In this document: positions 1-6,568 of the stretch, in pieces
How the letters are laid out: each line of letters starts with the position of its first letter
Position numbering within the stretch: position 1 is the stretch's first letter
Assembly (NCBI GenBank): GCA_937952395.1
Contig: CALFYV010000156.1
Span: forward strand, 1-21,132
Reading direction: 5' to 3'
From: an uncultured Bacteriovoracaceae bacterium
GTDB lineage: Bacteria; Bdellovibrionota; Bacteriovoracia; Bacteriovoracales; Bacteriovoracaceae
DNA: 21,132 nt
Notes under the pieces: model-generated
Seen by the model: the letters and a program-made list of their open reading frames with translations, nothing else
Databases searched by the model: none
What the model was told of the DNA's origin: nothing
Made by a program: the position numbers and the translations under genes

Positions 1-97
1 CTGGCTTGGTTAAGGCTTCATCAGAGGGTAAAAAGATAAGCGCATTGACTTCGAACTTGCGGTATTTGATAGTTTTTTTGATTATTTTAACGCTCAT
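1..97 (-). CDS. 5' end of an unidentified gene, cut by window edge
   Basis: Reading leftward from the ATG at 97-95, 32 codons run open to the window edge, beginning MSVKIIKKTIKYRKFEV. A strong purine-rich ribosome binding site (GGAGAGGG) sits immediately upstream, which supports a real start. The basic start followed by a hydrophobic strand and 'LPSDEALTK' loosely recalls the N-terminus of a PilZ domain, but the RxxxR signature is not present and too little is visible to assign it. The gene is divergent from the tRNA that follows. Confidence 0.6.
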   Translation of the reverse strand, partial: MSVKIIKKTIKYRKFEVNALIFLPSDEALTKP

Positions 98-136
98 CCC
101 TCTCCATTTTGTTGTGTGAAATCAAAGGATTATTGA

Positions 137-165
137 TTGACGGATTTCTCTGAAAACATTAACTT
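137..165 (+). promoter_or_regulatory. Candidate promoter for tRNA-Phe
   Basis: TTGACG at 137-142 is followed, 17 bases on, by TAACTT at 160-165. The -35 is good and the -10 weak. The start would fall near 172, about 33 bases before the tRNA, placing the 177-196 palindrome inside the leader. Confidence 0.35.
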
Positions 166-176
166 AAGTCTCACGT

Positions 177-196
177 TTTTAGAAGAACTTCTAAAA
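177..196. repeat. Perfect 9-bp inverted repeat in tRNA leader
   Basis: TTTTAGAAG (177-185) and its exact reverse complement CTTCTAAAA (188-196) are separated by only two bases. It ends eight bases before the tRNA. It could be an operator-like palindrome, or in RNA a hairpin closing over a four-base loop just ahead of the tRNA 5' end. Its function is unknown. Confidence 0.6.
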
Positions 197-204
197 GAGA
201 GTTT

Positions 205-280
205 GCCTCGGTAGCTCAGTTGGTAGAGCAAGGGACTGAAAATCCCTGTGTCGGTGGTTCAATCCCGCCCCGGGGCACCA
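205..280 (+). tRNA. tRNA-Phe (GAA)
   Basis: A full 76-base cloverleaf can be folded by eye. The acceptor stem GCCTCGG/CCGGGGC (205-211 with 270-276 region) has one G-T pair. The D arm is GCTC/GAGC. The anticodon stem AGGGA/TCCCT carries the loop CTGAAAA with anticodon GAA (238-240). The T arm is GGTGG/CCGCC with loop TTCAATC. The CCA end is encoded at 278-280. The gene is followed by its own terminator and then by an accessory block, as is common for tRNA genes used as integration sites. Confidence 0.97.
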
Positions 281-309
281 AAATTTTTTGGCGAACTATG
301 TTCCCGTTT

Positions 310-339
310 AAATACCCGATTTTATTCGGGTATTTTTTT
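310..339 (+). terminator. Intrinsic terminator after tRNA-Phe
   Basis: A perfect ten-pair stem (AAATACCCGA at 310-319 with TCGGGTATTT at 326-335) closes a six-base loop and runs into T residues up to 339. It lies 30 bases beyond the tRNA CCA end. Confidence 0.85.
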
Positions 340-421
340 ATCTACTTACCTGTACAAAACATTTATAACCCAAAGTTGGAGAAGTTTTATTATTTATTCA
401 AAAATTACAAATAGATAGATG

Positions 422-465
422 GTTCGCATTGCATATTACTAGACTAGTCTTATGCTAAAGCGAAC
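422..465. repeat. Extended imperfect inverted repeat (44 bp)
   Basis: Nested inverted-repeat arms share a centre near 443: GTTCGC (422-427) with GCGAAC (460-465), GCATA (431-435) with TATGC (451-455), and ACTAG (438-442) with CTAGT (444-448). The single unpaired centre makes it look more like a protein-binding or recombination site than a terminator, and no T-run follows. It lies between the tRNA terminator and the end of the first recombinase-like gene. An 11-base direct repeat, acttacctgta, also occurs at 344-354 and 469-479. Confidence 0.5.
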
Positions 466-490
466 TCAACTTACCTGTAAAAATAGTTCG

Positions 491-997
491 TTAGGTTTTG
501 TTTTTTTCATAAATATTTCTAACCATTCCACTGTTCCACTTTTTTCCTTTTGTCTTAGTTGGAATTTTTAATGTGTGAAGTATTTCTGCGACTTTATCAA
601 ATGAGAGTTTTTGCTCTCTTAAGTGAAAGATTGTTTTAATTGTTCGTTGCTCAGCTTGATGTTCAACTGTTTTTCCTTTTACTCTTCTATAACCATACTT
701 TTTGTGTAGCAGATCTTTTTTCTTTTTTTCATGATTTCTTATAAGTACACCCATTTTTTGTAATCTTCTTTTTATTGTGTTTTTAGAAGTATTAAGTAAG
801 TGACCAATTTCAGTAAGATTATAACCTTCGAGATACTTATTCTTAATCAACTCCTCATCAAGGTTGAGTTTGTTTCGTGAAATAATTAGTTGTCTTTCTA
901 TAACAGCTGGCCCGTCATAATATTTAAGAATGCAATATAATGTTAGTTCGATAAATGCGATTGCTTCTTCAGTTGTCATTTCTGGTTCTTTAATCAT
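491..997 (-). CDS. DNA-binding protein resembling the C-terminal half of a serine recombinase
   Basis: A 168-residue protein with a predicted helix-turn-helix at about residues 50-85 (YNLTEIGHLLNTSKNTIKRR). The C-terminal region, about 100-165, reads like the recombinase domain of large serine recombinases: YGYRR, then EQRTIKTIF, a 'LSFDKVAEIL' helix, and 'IPTKTKGKKWNSGMVRNI'. No serine-recombinase catalytic domain is visible, so enzymatic activity is not expected. Start ATG at 997 has a good AAGGAG site six bases upstream. It is clearly paralogous to the protein at 4303-4764, with which it brackets a defence-like module. Likely roles are a DNA-binding regulator or an accessory recombination factor. 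It is divergent from the OLD-family nuclease across about 150 bases, so it could control that promoter. Confidence 0.8.
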   Translation of the reverse strand: MIKEPEMTTEEAIAFIELTLYCILKYYDGPAVIERQLIISRNKLNLDEELIKNKYLEGYNLTEIGHLLNTSKNTIKRRLQKMGVLIRNHEKKKKDLLHKKYGYRRVKGKTVEHQAEQRTIKTIFHLREQKLSFDKVAEILHTLKIPTKTKGKKWNSGMVRNIYEKNKT

Positions 998-1151
998 AAT
1001 AAGCTCCTTGATATTTATCGTGTAATTACTCAGCTCTATTGTTTTGAAGCTATTTTGCTTTTATTTGTTAATCTTAAGTTTACATATTGATTGAGATATA
1101 TATAAAAAATAATTGAACAAGGTGTGTAGTCACTTTAAGGAGAAAATTGAT

Positions 1152-2717
1152 ATGGGGCCAATTGCTAAAATAAAACTATTCAATTTTAAGAAATTCGACG
1201 AACTTGAAATTAATTTTAATGATACATTAAACATGCTCATTGGAGATAATGAGGCCGGCAAGAGTTCGATATTGACAGCTCTAGACATTGTTTTAAGTGG
1301 AAGCAGAAGTAAAGTTGAAAGCATTGGGCTTGATAATCTTTTTAACACTAAGATAGTAGATGAATTTTTAAATTCAAATAAAGATTATGAGAGCTTGCCA
1401 ACTCTTAAGGTAGAGATATATTTAAACGAACAAAACAATCCAGATTTAAATGGGAATGCAAATAGTGATAGCCGAATTACCGATGGTTTAAGCTTAACCT
1501 GTAGACCAAATGATGACTTCAGTAAAGAGATTAAAGAAGTTTTAAGCAGTAGTGAGCAAAACTTCCCCTTCGAATATTACTCCATAGTTTTTAAAACTTT
1601 TTCAGATGAAAATTTTACGAATTATAGAAAGTTTTTTAATCATATATTGATCGATAATACGTTAGTGAGTAACGAATATGCAGTTAAAGAATACGTAAAA
1701 TCTATATACCGTAACAATGTTACGGAAGCTGAGAAAAACAAACATCATAACTTATACAGGCAACATAAGAATAATTTTAATAATAATATTTTAAAAGAAT
1801 TGAATGATAGGACTGATAATTACGACTTTACTGTTAGAACGAACTCAAAGTCCAATCTTGAAACAGACCTGACTATATCTGAAGATAATATTTATATAGA
1901 AAATAAAGGGAAGGGGAGACAGTGTTTTATAAAAGCAGAATTTGCGTTAAGAAAAAATAACGAAAAAAGAAAATTAGATATTTTATTAATTGAAGAACCG
2001 GAAAATCATTTAAGTCATATTAATATGAAGAAGTTGATTTCAAAGATAAGAGGTTCCGAAGAAAAGCAAATAATTATAGCTACTCATAATAGTTTAATTA
2101 GTACAAGACTTGATTTAAGGAAATCGATACTTTTGAATAGTAATTCAAGCACACCAGTTGCACTTTCCAGGCTGAATGAAGATACTGCCAAATTTTTTAT
2201 GAAAGCACCTGATAATAACATACTAGAGATGGTTCTCTCAAAAAAGATTTTATTAGTTGAAGGTGATGCTGAATTTATTTTAATGGAGGCGTTATTTTAC
2301 AAAGTTACAGGTGAAAAATTTGAAAATTCAGATATTCATACTATTTCAGTAGATGGAACTAGTTTTAAAAGATATTTAGAGTTATCGAAAATTCTAAATA
2401 TCAAAACAGCTGTCATTAGAGATAATGATGGCGATTATAAGACAAATTGTGAGGATCCTTACTCAGAGTATATTAATGATTTGATCCAAGTTTTTTCAGA
2501 AAAAGACAATCAATTAAACACTTTTGAGAAATCAATTTACAGAAATAATAAAGAAATATGTGATGAATTATTCTCTGAAGGATTGAAGAAACTTACAGTT
2601 GAAGATCATATGCTCAAAAATAAAACAAAGGTAGCTTTTGAGCTTCTAGATAAAAAAAGCCTGGAACTGGTTGCACCAGATTATATTAAGGAAGCAATAG
2701 AGTGGATAAGAAAGTAG
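1152..2717 (+). CDS. OLD-family ATPase-TOPRIM nuclease (GajA-like)
   Basis: This 521-residue protein has an ABC-type ATPase domain followed by a TOPRIM nuclease domain, the OLD-family architecture of Gabija GajA. Numbering from the chosen start: Walker A GDNEAGKS (31-38), signature-like ENKGKGRQ (251-258), Walker B ILLIEEPENH (277-286), switch histidine in IIATHNS (308-314). TOPRIM then shows LLVEGDAEF with catalytic Glu370, and RDNDGD near 423-428 supplying metal-binding aspartates. The frame is open from a TTG at 1113, but the ATG at 1152 has AAGGAGA eight bases upstream and starts directly on the canonical first strand, so I prefer it. The next gene overlaps its end, indicating coupled translation. 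Known GajA proteins are somewhat longer (about 580 residues). Class 2 OLD nucleases are typically encoded beside UvrD-like helicases, as here. Assignment to OLD is firm; 'Gabija' is an inference from gene order. Confidence 0.88.
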   Translation: MGPIAKIKLFNFKKFDELEINFNDTLNMLIGDNEAGKSSILTALDIVLSGSRSKVESIGLDNLFNTKIVDEFLNSNKDYESLPTLKVEIYLNEQNNPDLNGNANSDSRITDGLSLTCRPNDDFSKEIKEVLSSSEQNFPFEYYSIVFKTFSDENFTNYRKFFNHILIDNTLVSNEYAVKEYVKSIYRNNVTEAEKNKHHNLYRQHKNNFNNNILKELNDRTDNYDFTVRTNSKSNLETDLTISEDNIYIENKGKGRQCFIKAEFALRKNNEKRKLDILLIEEPENHLSHINMKKLISKIRGSEEKQIIIATHNSLISTRLDLRKSILLNSNSSTPVALSRLNEDTAKFFMKAPDNNILEMVLSKKILLVEGDAEFILMEALFYKVTGEKFENSDIHTISVDGTSFKRYLELSKILNIKTAVIRDNDGDYKTNCEDPYSEYINDLIQVFSEKDNQLNTFEKSIYRNNKEICDELFSEGLKKLTVEDHMLKNKTKVAFELLDKKSLELVAPDYIKEAIEWIRK

Positions 2718-3730
2718 TTTTTTCGGTAGCAGGCTCAGGAAAAACCAGATTTATAATTAATAAACTAAGTTTGGAAAAACGTTCGCTTGTTGTCACTTAT
2801 ACTGATAATAATCTTAATGAGCTTAGAAATCGAATCATCAAAAAATTTGGTTATTTCCCTAACAACATAAAATTAATGTCTTACTTCTCGTTTATTCACA
2901 TGTTTTGTTTTAAACCTTTTTTAGCATATAAGTATAAAACTAAGGGAATTACATTTTCTCCAAATCCCAATCGTTTCGCTAAAAAAACTGATAACTCTTA
3001 TTTCATCAATAGAGATAAAAGAGTATACAGTAACAGGATCGCGAAGTTTATAAAGGAGAGAGGAGCCACTGACAATGTTTTGAAAAGGTTAGAGAAGTAT
3101 TTTGATGATTTATTTATTGATGAAATCCAAGATATAGCTGGGCATGATTTCAATTTCTTGAAAGATATAGTTAAGGCTAAAATTAATATTTTCTTGGTTG
3201 GTGATTTTTATCAACACACGTTTGATACAAGTAGGGATGGTTCCGTAAATAAAAATTTGCATAAGGAATATTTAAAATACAAAAATGAATTTAAAAAAAT
3301 GAATCTGGATATTGATGAAACTAGTCTTGAGAAAAGTTACAGATGTGGCCCTGAAGTTTGTAAGTTTATTTCAACTAAACTTTGTATAAAAATCAATTCA
3401 ATGAAAACTGATAAATCAGTTGTTTTAAAGATAACTAACTCCGATGAAATTAGAAAAATCTTCAATGATGGGACAATTATTAAGTTATTTCTTAAACAAC
3501 ATTATAATTATTGTTGCTATTCAAAAAACTGGGGAGAGAGCAAAGGAGAGGATCACTATAATCATGTTTGCGTCGTTTTGAATAAGGGAACAATGGACTA
3601 TTATAAAAAAGATATTTTACATAAACTTAATCCTCAGACAAGAAATAAGCTTTATGTTGCTTGCACGCGCGCAAAAGAGAATTTATTTCTCATCTCGGAA
3701 GAAGACTTAAAAAAAGCGATCTCTTCTTAA
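2702..3730 (+). CDS. Compact UvrD/Rep-type superfamily 1 helicase (GajB-like)
   Basis: A 342-residue SF1 helicase core. Visible motifs in order: Walker A AGSGKT (10-15), motif II LFIDEIQD (137-144), motif III LVGDFYQ (165-171), motif IV-like EKSYRCGPE (210-218), motif V-like SKGEDHYNHVCVVL (280-293) and motif VI YVACTRAKENL (318-328). The GTG start at 2702 lies inside the end of the nuclease gene (16-base overlap) with AAGGA about nine bases upstream, so the two are translationally coupled. It is much shorter than GajB (about 490) or UvrD (about 720), so accessory 1B/2B domains must be largely absent, and Walker A begins only ten residues from the N-terminus. The likely role is partner of the upstream nuclease in anti-phage defence, sensing or processing DNA ends. 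Confidence 0.85.
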   Translation: MDKKVVFSVAGSGKTRFIINKLSLEKRSLVVTYTDNNLNELRNRIIKKFGYFPNNIKLMSYFSFIHMFCFKPFLAYKYKTKGITFSPNPNRFAKKTDNSYFINRDKRVYSNRIAKFIKERGATDNVLKRLEKYFDDLFIDEIQDIAGHDFNFLKDIVKAKINIFLVGDFYQHTFDTSRDGSVNKNLHKEYLKYKNEFKKMNLDIDETSLEKSYRCGPEVCKFISTKLCIKINSMKTDKSVVLKITNSDEIRKIFNDGTIIKLFLKQHYNYCCYSKNWGESKGEDHYNHVCVVLNKGTMDYYKKDILHKLNPQTRNKLYVACTRAKENLFLISEEDLKKAISS

Positions 3731-3743
3731 ATACATTATTTAC

Positions 3744-3772
3744 TTGAAAATTAAGAAGCTTTGTGTTATAAT
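3744..3772 (+). promoter_or_regulatory. Near-consensus sigma70 promoter
   Basis: TTGAAA (3744-3749), a 17-base spacer, then consensus TATAAT (3767-3772) preceded by the extended -10 element TGT. Start is predicted near 3779, giving a leader of about 70 bases. This is the best-matching promoter in the window, and it drives the unrecognised gene at 3850 separately from the nuclease-helicase pair. Confidence 0.8.
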
Positions 3773-3784
3773 GGGGATTGACTC

Positions 3785-3808
3785 GGTAAAAGGCGAAACC
3801 TTCTTACC
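3785..3808 (+). promoter_or_regulatory. Hairpin in the 5' leader of the 3850 gene
   Basis: GGTAAAAGG (3785-3793) pairs with CCTTCTTACC (3799-3808) through nine pairs and one bulged C, closing a CGAAA loop. No T-run follows, so it is not a terminator. It begins a few bases after the predicted start and could stabilise the mRNA or bind a regulator. Confidence 0.45.
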
Positions 3809-3849
3809 ATTGTTGATAACAAAAAATAACTCTCGAAAGGAGCATCTTT

Positions 3850-4323
3850 ATGAAGAAGTATTCTGAATTTTTCCAAACATTACACGATGAATCCAAGCCA
3901 ACTGGCCATCTGGGCCGAGGTACTCACTACTCTATTCTTAGAGCATTAGTATGGCATGATAACCTAGGGAACCCCACAAAAGAAGCAAAGTACCTCGATT
4001 TTGCAGTTATATGGGATGAAGATCATGATGAAAGGGTGATTGAAGCAATAGAAAAAATGTATATTGAAGGTTTGTTAACTTCTGCGATATTTATAGGCGA
4101 AAGAAAAGGACACTTGTCTGTAATATGCCACAAAATTCCTTTTTCTAGCTATGAGCAAAAAATCTCAAGTATAGCAGATGGTAAGCTAGATGATAGTTGG
4201 GGTTCTGAAGTTACAAATATAAATGATGAAGAGCAAGGTATAATAAATGATAATTATGAGAACGTTCGGCTGTATTTAAGAAATTTAGATATGTTGTGGA
4301 AGTTAGGCATAAAAGATATTTAA
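3850..4323 (+). CDS. Unrecognised 157-residue protein in the defence-like block
   Basis: I do not recognise this family. The soluble, acidic protein has no signal peptide or membrane segment. A well-formed region, about residues 20-95, contains GHLGRGTHYSILRALVW, YLDFAVIWDEDHDERVIEAI and 'LTSAIFIGERKGHLSVI', which look like conserved strands and helices. The rest, with many Asp/Asn/Glu, appears less structured. ATG at 3850 is preceded by AAAGGAG at seven bases. It has its own strong promoter and a leader hairpin, and its 3' end overlaps the convergent recombinase-like gene by 21 bases. Position beside a Gabija-like pair makes a regulator, antitoxin-like guard or third component possible, but nothing in the sequence proves it. 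It could also be an unrelated passenger. Confidence 0.75.
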   Translation: MKKYSEFFQTLHDESKPTGHLGRGTHYSILRALVWHDNLGNPTKEAKYLDFAVIWDEDHDERVIEAIEKMYIEGLLTSAIFIGERKGHLSVICHKIPFSSYEQKISSIADGKLDDSWGSEVTNINDEEQGIINDNYENVRLYLRNLDMLWKLGIKDI

Positions 4324-4764
4324 TATCTTTCTAACCATTTCATATTGCCATTTTTTACCTTGAGTTTTGGTTGGTATCTTTAACTGGTCCAATGTTTTTG
4401 CAATGCTCCTTAGCGACATTCCAGATTTTCGCATTTCAATAATGGCGTTAATTGTTTTTTGTTCCACTTTCTTATCTACGGTTTGACCTTTTCTTCTGTG
4501 CTGTCCATATCTATTATGAGACTGGAGTTTTTTCTGATTTACCTTGGATCTTATTTCGATTCCATGCTTAATAAGATTGTCACGAAGGGTTGTTCTACAG
4601 GTATTTGTCAGACGTGCTAATTGGCATAAATTTAAGCCCTCAACGGTGTATTTTTGGTACAGGTAATCTTTGTCGAGAAGAATATTAGGTTTGTAAAGAC
4701 TTGAATTTATTACTAATTCTGGAGTAGGTAAATGGTTCGTTTTAGTGCAGGATTGGGGCACCAT
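4303..4764 (-). CDS. Second recombinase-like DNA-binding protein, paralog of the 491-997 product
   Basis: A 153-residue protein with helix-turn-helix at about 40-72 (GLNLCQLARLTNTCRTTLRD) and a C-terminal recombinase-domain-like part at about 85-150: YGQHRRKGQTVD, EQKTINAIIEMR, 'MSLRSIAKTLDQLKIPTKTQGKKW'. It aligns with the 491-997 protein along nearly its whole length from about residue 13, including 'IPTKT(K/Q)GKKW', and also lacks a catalytic domain. The first dozen residues do not match the paralog. The ATG at 4764 has no ribosome binding site and overlaps a copy of the tRNA 3' end, so the N-terminus may have been replaced at a recombination junction or the true start may lie downstream. 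It is convergent with, and overlaps, the gene at 3850. Confidence 0.72.
   Translation of the reverse strand: MVPQSCTKTNHLPTPELVINSSLYKPNILLDKDYLYQKYTVEGLNLCQLARLTNTCRTTLRDNLIKHGIEIRSKVNQKKLQSHNRYGQHRRKGQTVDKKVEQKTINAIIEMRKSGMSLRSIAKTLDQLKIPTKTQGKKWQYEMVRKILNIFYA
4312..4330. repeat. 9-bp inverted repeat at a convergent gene overlap
   Basis: AAAGATATT (4312-4320) and AATATCTTT (4322-4330) are exact reverse complements around one base. It spans both stop codons of the convergent genes at 3850 and 4303. It may weakly terminate transcription in both directions; with a one-base spacer and high AT content, the hairpin would be poor. Confidence 0.35.
4755..4763 (+). repeat. Copy of the tRNA-Phe 3' end (possible attachment-site half)
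   Basis: GGGGCACCA at 4755-4763 is identical, in direct orientation, to the last nine bases of tRNA-Phe (272-280) including CCA. Nine bases is short, but seven are G/C in very AT-rich DNA and the position is at the outer edge of the accessory block. The flanks do not match beyond the nine bases. It fits the direct repeat expected after integration at a tRNA 3' end, though chance cannot be excluded. Confidence 0.35.
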
Positions 4765-4957
4765 CTTAAAATGAGTTCTTTTATTTCAATTTAGTTGCTC
4801 GTCTCAAATGTTTAAGGCAAAGCTTTTTTTATTTTTATAAAATCATGAGAAACGAATTGTGTGTGTATGGCTCTATTAAAGTAGTAATCTCTAGGTTCAA
4901 GAATAGGAATATTTATCCTGTATAAAGATTTTTTTATTTTTAGATTAATATTAAAAT

Positions 4958-5287
4958 ATGCGTAGGCTAGGGGAAGTGTTTTTATTCTTTATAATTTTAT
5001 CTATAGTCCATATAGACTGGGGAAATGTTATTGAATCTGAAGTAAACCTAAGCTTAGAGACTAAATATGAAATAGATGTTGATAATGATGGAATGAAAGA
5101 GTCGGATAAATCTGAAAGGGAATCGAATTTCACAAGTCATTTTCTATATTTTGAAAAAATTGATATACCATTGATAAGTCGAATTGAGTCCGTATATCGT
5201 CAACTTATATCGAATTATTTTCAGGATAATTACTCTTTTTATTTGCTCTCTCGAATTGAGCGCCCACCAAGCTCCAAATTGATTTAA
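4958..5287 (+). CDS. Small exported protein of unknown function
   Basis: A 109-residue reading frame with an N-terminal hydrophobic segment (residues about 4-20, after MRR) suggesting a signal peptide or anchor. The middle is hydrophilic, with 'DVDNDGMKESDKSE', and the tail ends 'LLSRIERPPSSKLI'. I recognise no family. The ATG at 4958 has no clear ribosome binding site and the 193 bases before it are AT-rich with no convincing promoter. It ends 40 bases before the next exported protein and may share its transcript. The reverse-strand frame across it is judged a shadow. Confidence 0.5.
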   Translation: MRRLGEVFLFFIILSIVHIDWGNVIESEVNLSLETKYEIDVDNDGMKESDKSERESNFTSHFLYFEKIDIPLISRIESVYRQLISNYFQDNYSFYLLSRIERPPSSKLI

Positions 5288-5327
5288 TACATTCATTTAA
5301 AGTTATTAATTTAAGTTTGGAGTTACT

Positions 5328-6059
5328 ATGAAAAATACAATTACAATATTATTATTGTTATCTACGATTCCTGGATTTGCCTTAGATAAAAAACAAAATT
5401 ATTTTAACTATGAAAGGAAGGTAGAAGTTCCAGAACCAATGTTTATTGATTTAGTTCGTTCTTTAGATTCAGTAAAGGGTGAATCAGAATTTAACTCCTT
5501 GTTTGCAGATTACAGTTCTGATTCAAAAAATCTTAAATGGGCGCCAGAAGTTGAATATGCCTTTGATAATGGTAAGGCCATAGAGTTTGAGTTCCCCGGG
5601 CAGGGAGGTAATCTTAAAAATTATAAAATCGCATATCAGAAGAATATAACTTCTATAAAAAATGAGAACTGTCTTCAAGGATTCCAGTTAATTTATGAAA
5701 GTAATAAAAAATTTAACCAAAGTGAGTCAACGGTATACCATATTTACGCCCTTCGTTTAAGTCATTACTTCTCATTTATGAATATTGCAGGTCTTAAGTT
5801 CGACAATAAAAATCTTGATAATAGATCTGTTGCTTGGAATTCAACATTTTTTTATAATTATACTAGAGAGGTTGATTTTGGTTTAGAGATAAATCTAGAG
5901 ACTGGTGAGCTTGGCAATGAAATGTACCAGCTTTTACCACAAGTTCACTTAGCGTTAAATAACGGTTATAAAATTCAATATGGATTTGGAACTGCGATGG
6001 TTGAAGATAAGCATTCTTTATTAACATCTTTCAGATTAATAAAAGAGTTTAATTTGTAG
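5328..6059 (+). CDS. Exported, probably outer-membrane beta-structure protein
   Basis: 243 residues with a clear signal peptide (MKNTITILLLLS...GFA, cleavage near residue 18). The body has alternating aromatic and polar strands, for example WAPEVEYAFDNGKAIEFEF, YHIYALRLSHYFSFMNIAGL and VHLALNNGYKIQYGFGTAM, and ends in a strand. This suggests a small outer-membrane barrel or porin-like protein. The Shine-Dalgarno TGGAGT lies four bases before the ATG. It follows the 4958 gene and converges with the signalling operon at 6112, with no strong terminator between them. Substrate and role are unknown. Confidence 0.72.
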   Translation: MKNTITILLLLSTIPGFALDKKQNYFNYERKVEVPEPMFIDLVRSLDSVKGESEFNSLFADYSSDSKNLKWAPEVEYAFDNGKAIEFEFPGQGGNLKNYKIAYQKNITSIKNENCLQGFQLIYESNKKFNQSESTVYHIYALRLSHYFSFMNIAGLKFDNKNLDNRSVAWNSTFFYNYTREVDFGLEINLETGELGNEMYQLLPQVHLALNNGYKIQYGFGTAMVEDKHSLLTSFRLIKEFNL

Positions 6060-6111
6060 GATAAAAAAATATATAAACTGGTCTTTTTTAGTAACAATTA
6101 GACTATAAATA

Positions 6112-6555
6112 TCATTTTTTTTTATTATCAAGTAATTTTTTGAAATTACTGACATGGGCTTCTAGCGAAATTTTGGCATCTGCTCCATTGAGACCTTCTT
6201 TTAATGCATTGGCAACAACTGCTTCAAGTCCTTCAATACTAGGTTTATTTAAGAAATCAAAAGCACCATATTTGACAGCTTCAAGCATGAGTTCTTCATT
6301 TCCATGAGCAGTATAGAAAATAAAAGGGACCTTATTTCCCTGGGCCCTAATACTTTTTATAACCTCTACGCCATTCATTTTGGGCATATTGATATCGCAA
6401 ACGATGCAATGTATTTCATTTTTCTTTATAATTTCTAAAGCTTCTAATCCATTATCTGCTGTAAAAGTCTTATCAGAAAGATCTTCTAGATTAAATTTCA
6501 ACCTTTTTAATAATTTTTCTTCATCGTCAACAATTAGCAAATTTCCTTTTTTCAT
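6112..6555 (-). CDS. Single-domain response regulator (CheY-like)
   Basis: A 147-residue receiver domain with a complete phosphorylation site: acidic pair Asp10-Asp11, phosphoacceptor Asp54 (CDINMPKMNG), Thr82 (YTAHG) and Lys104 (NKPS). The last ~25 residues form a short charged helical tail and there is no output domain. The frame extends upstream to a GTG at 6597, inside the preceding gene, but the ATG at 6555 begins right at the first receiver strand and lies 13 bases after the upstream stop. It is third in a minus-strand operon with the degenerate receiver protein and the HD-GYP protein. It probably acts by phospho-dependent protein contact or phosphotransfer, perhaps downstream of the histidine kinase at 10343. 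Confidence 0.88.
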   Translation of the reverse strand: MKKGNLLIVDDEEKLLKRLKFNLEDLSDKTFTADNGLEALEIIKKNEIHCIVCDINMPKMNGVEVIKSIRAQGNKVPFIFYTAHGNEELMLEAVKYGAFDFLNKPSIEGLEAVVANALKEGLNGADAKISLEAHVSNFKKLLDNKKK

Positions 6556-6568
6556 AATGTACCTATGT

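Noticed and set aside
220..414. 64-residue frame on the plus strand
   Set aside because: It runs through the tRNA-Phe and its terminator; it is not a gene.
1113..1151. Extended N-terminus of the OLD-family protein from a TTG
   Set aside because: No ribosome binding site at the TTG, whereas AAGGAGA precedes the ATG at 1152, which starts exactly where the family domain begins.
4765..4957. 193-base AT-rich gap with TATAAA at 4921-4926 as a possible promoter
   Set aside because: No -35 at an acceptable distance and no other structure was convincing; I see nothing certain in this gap.
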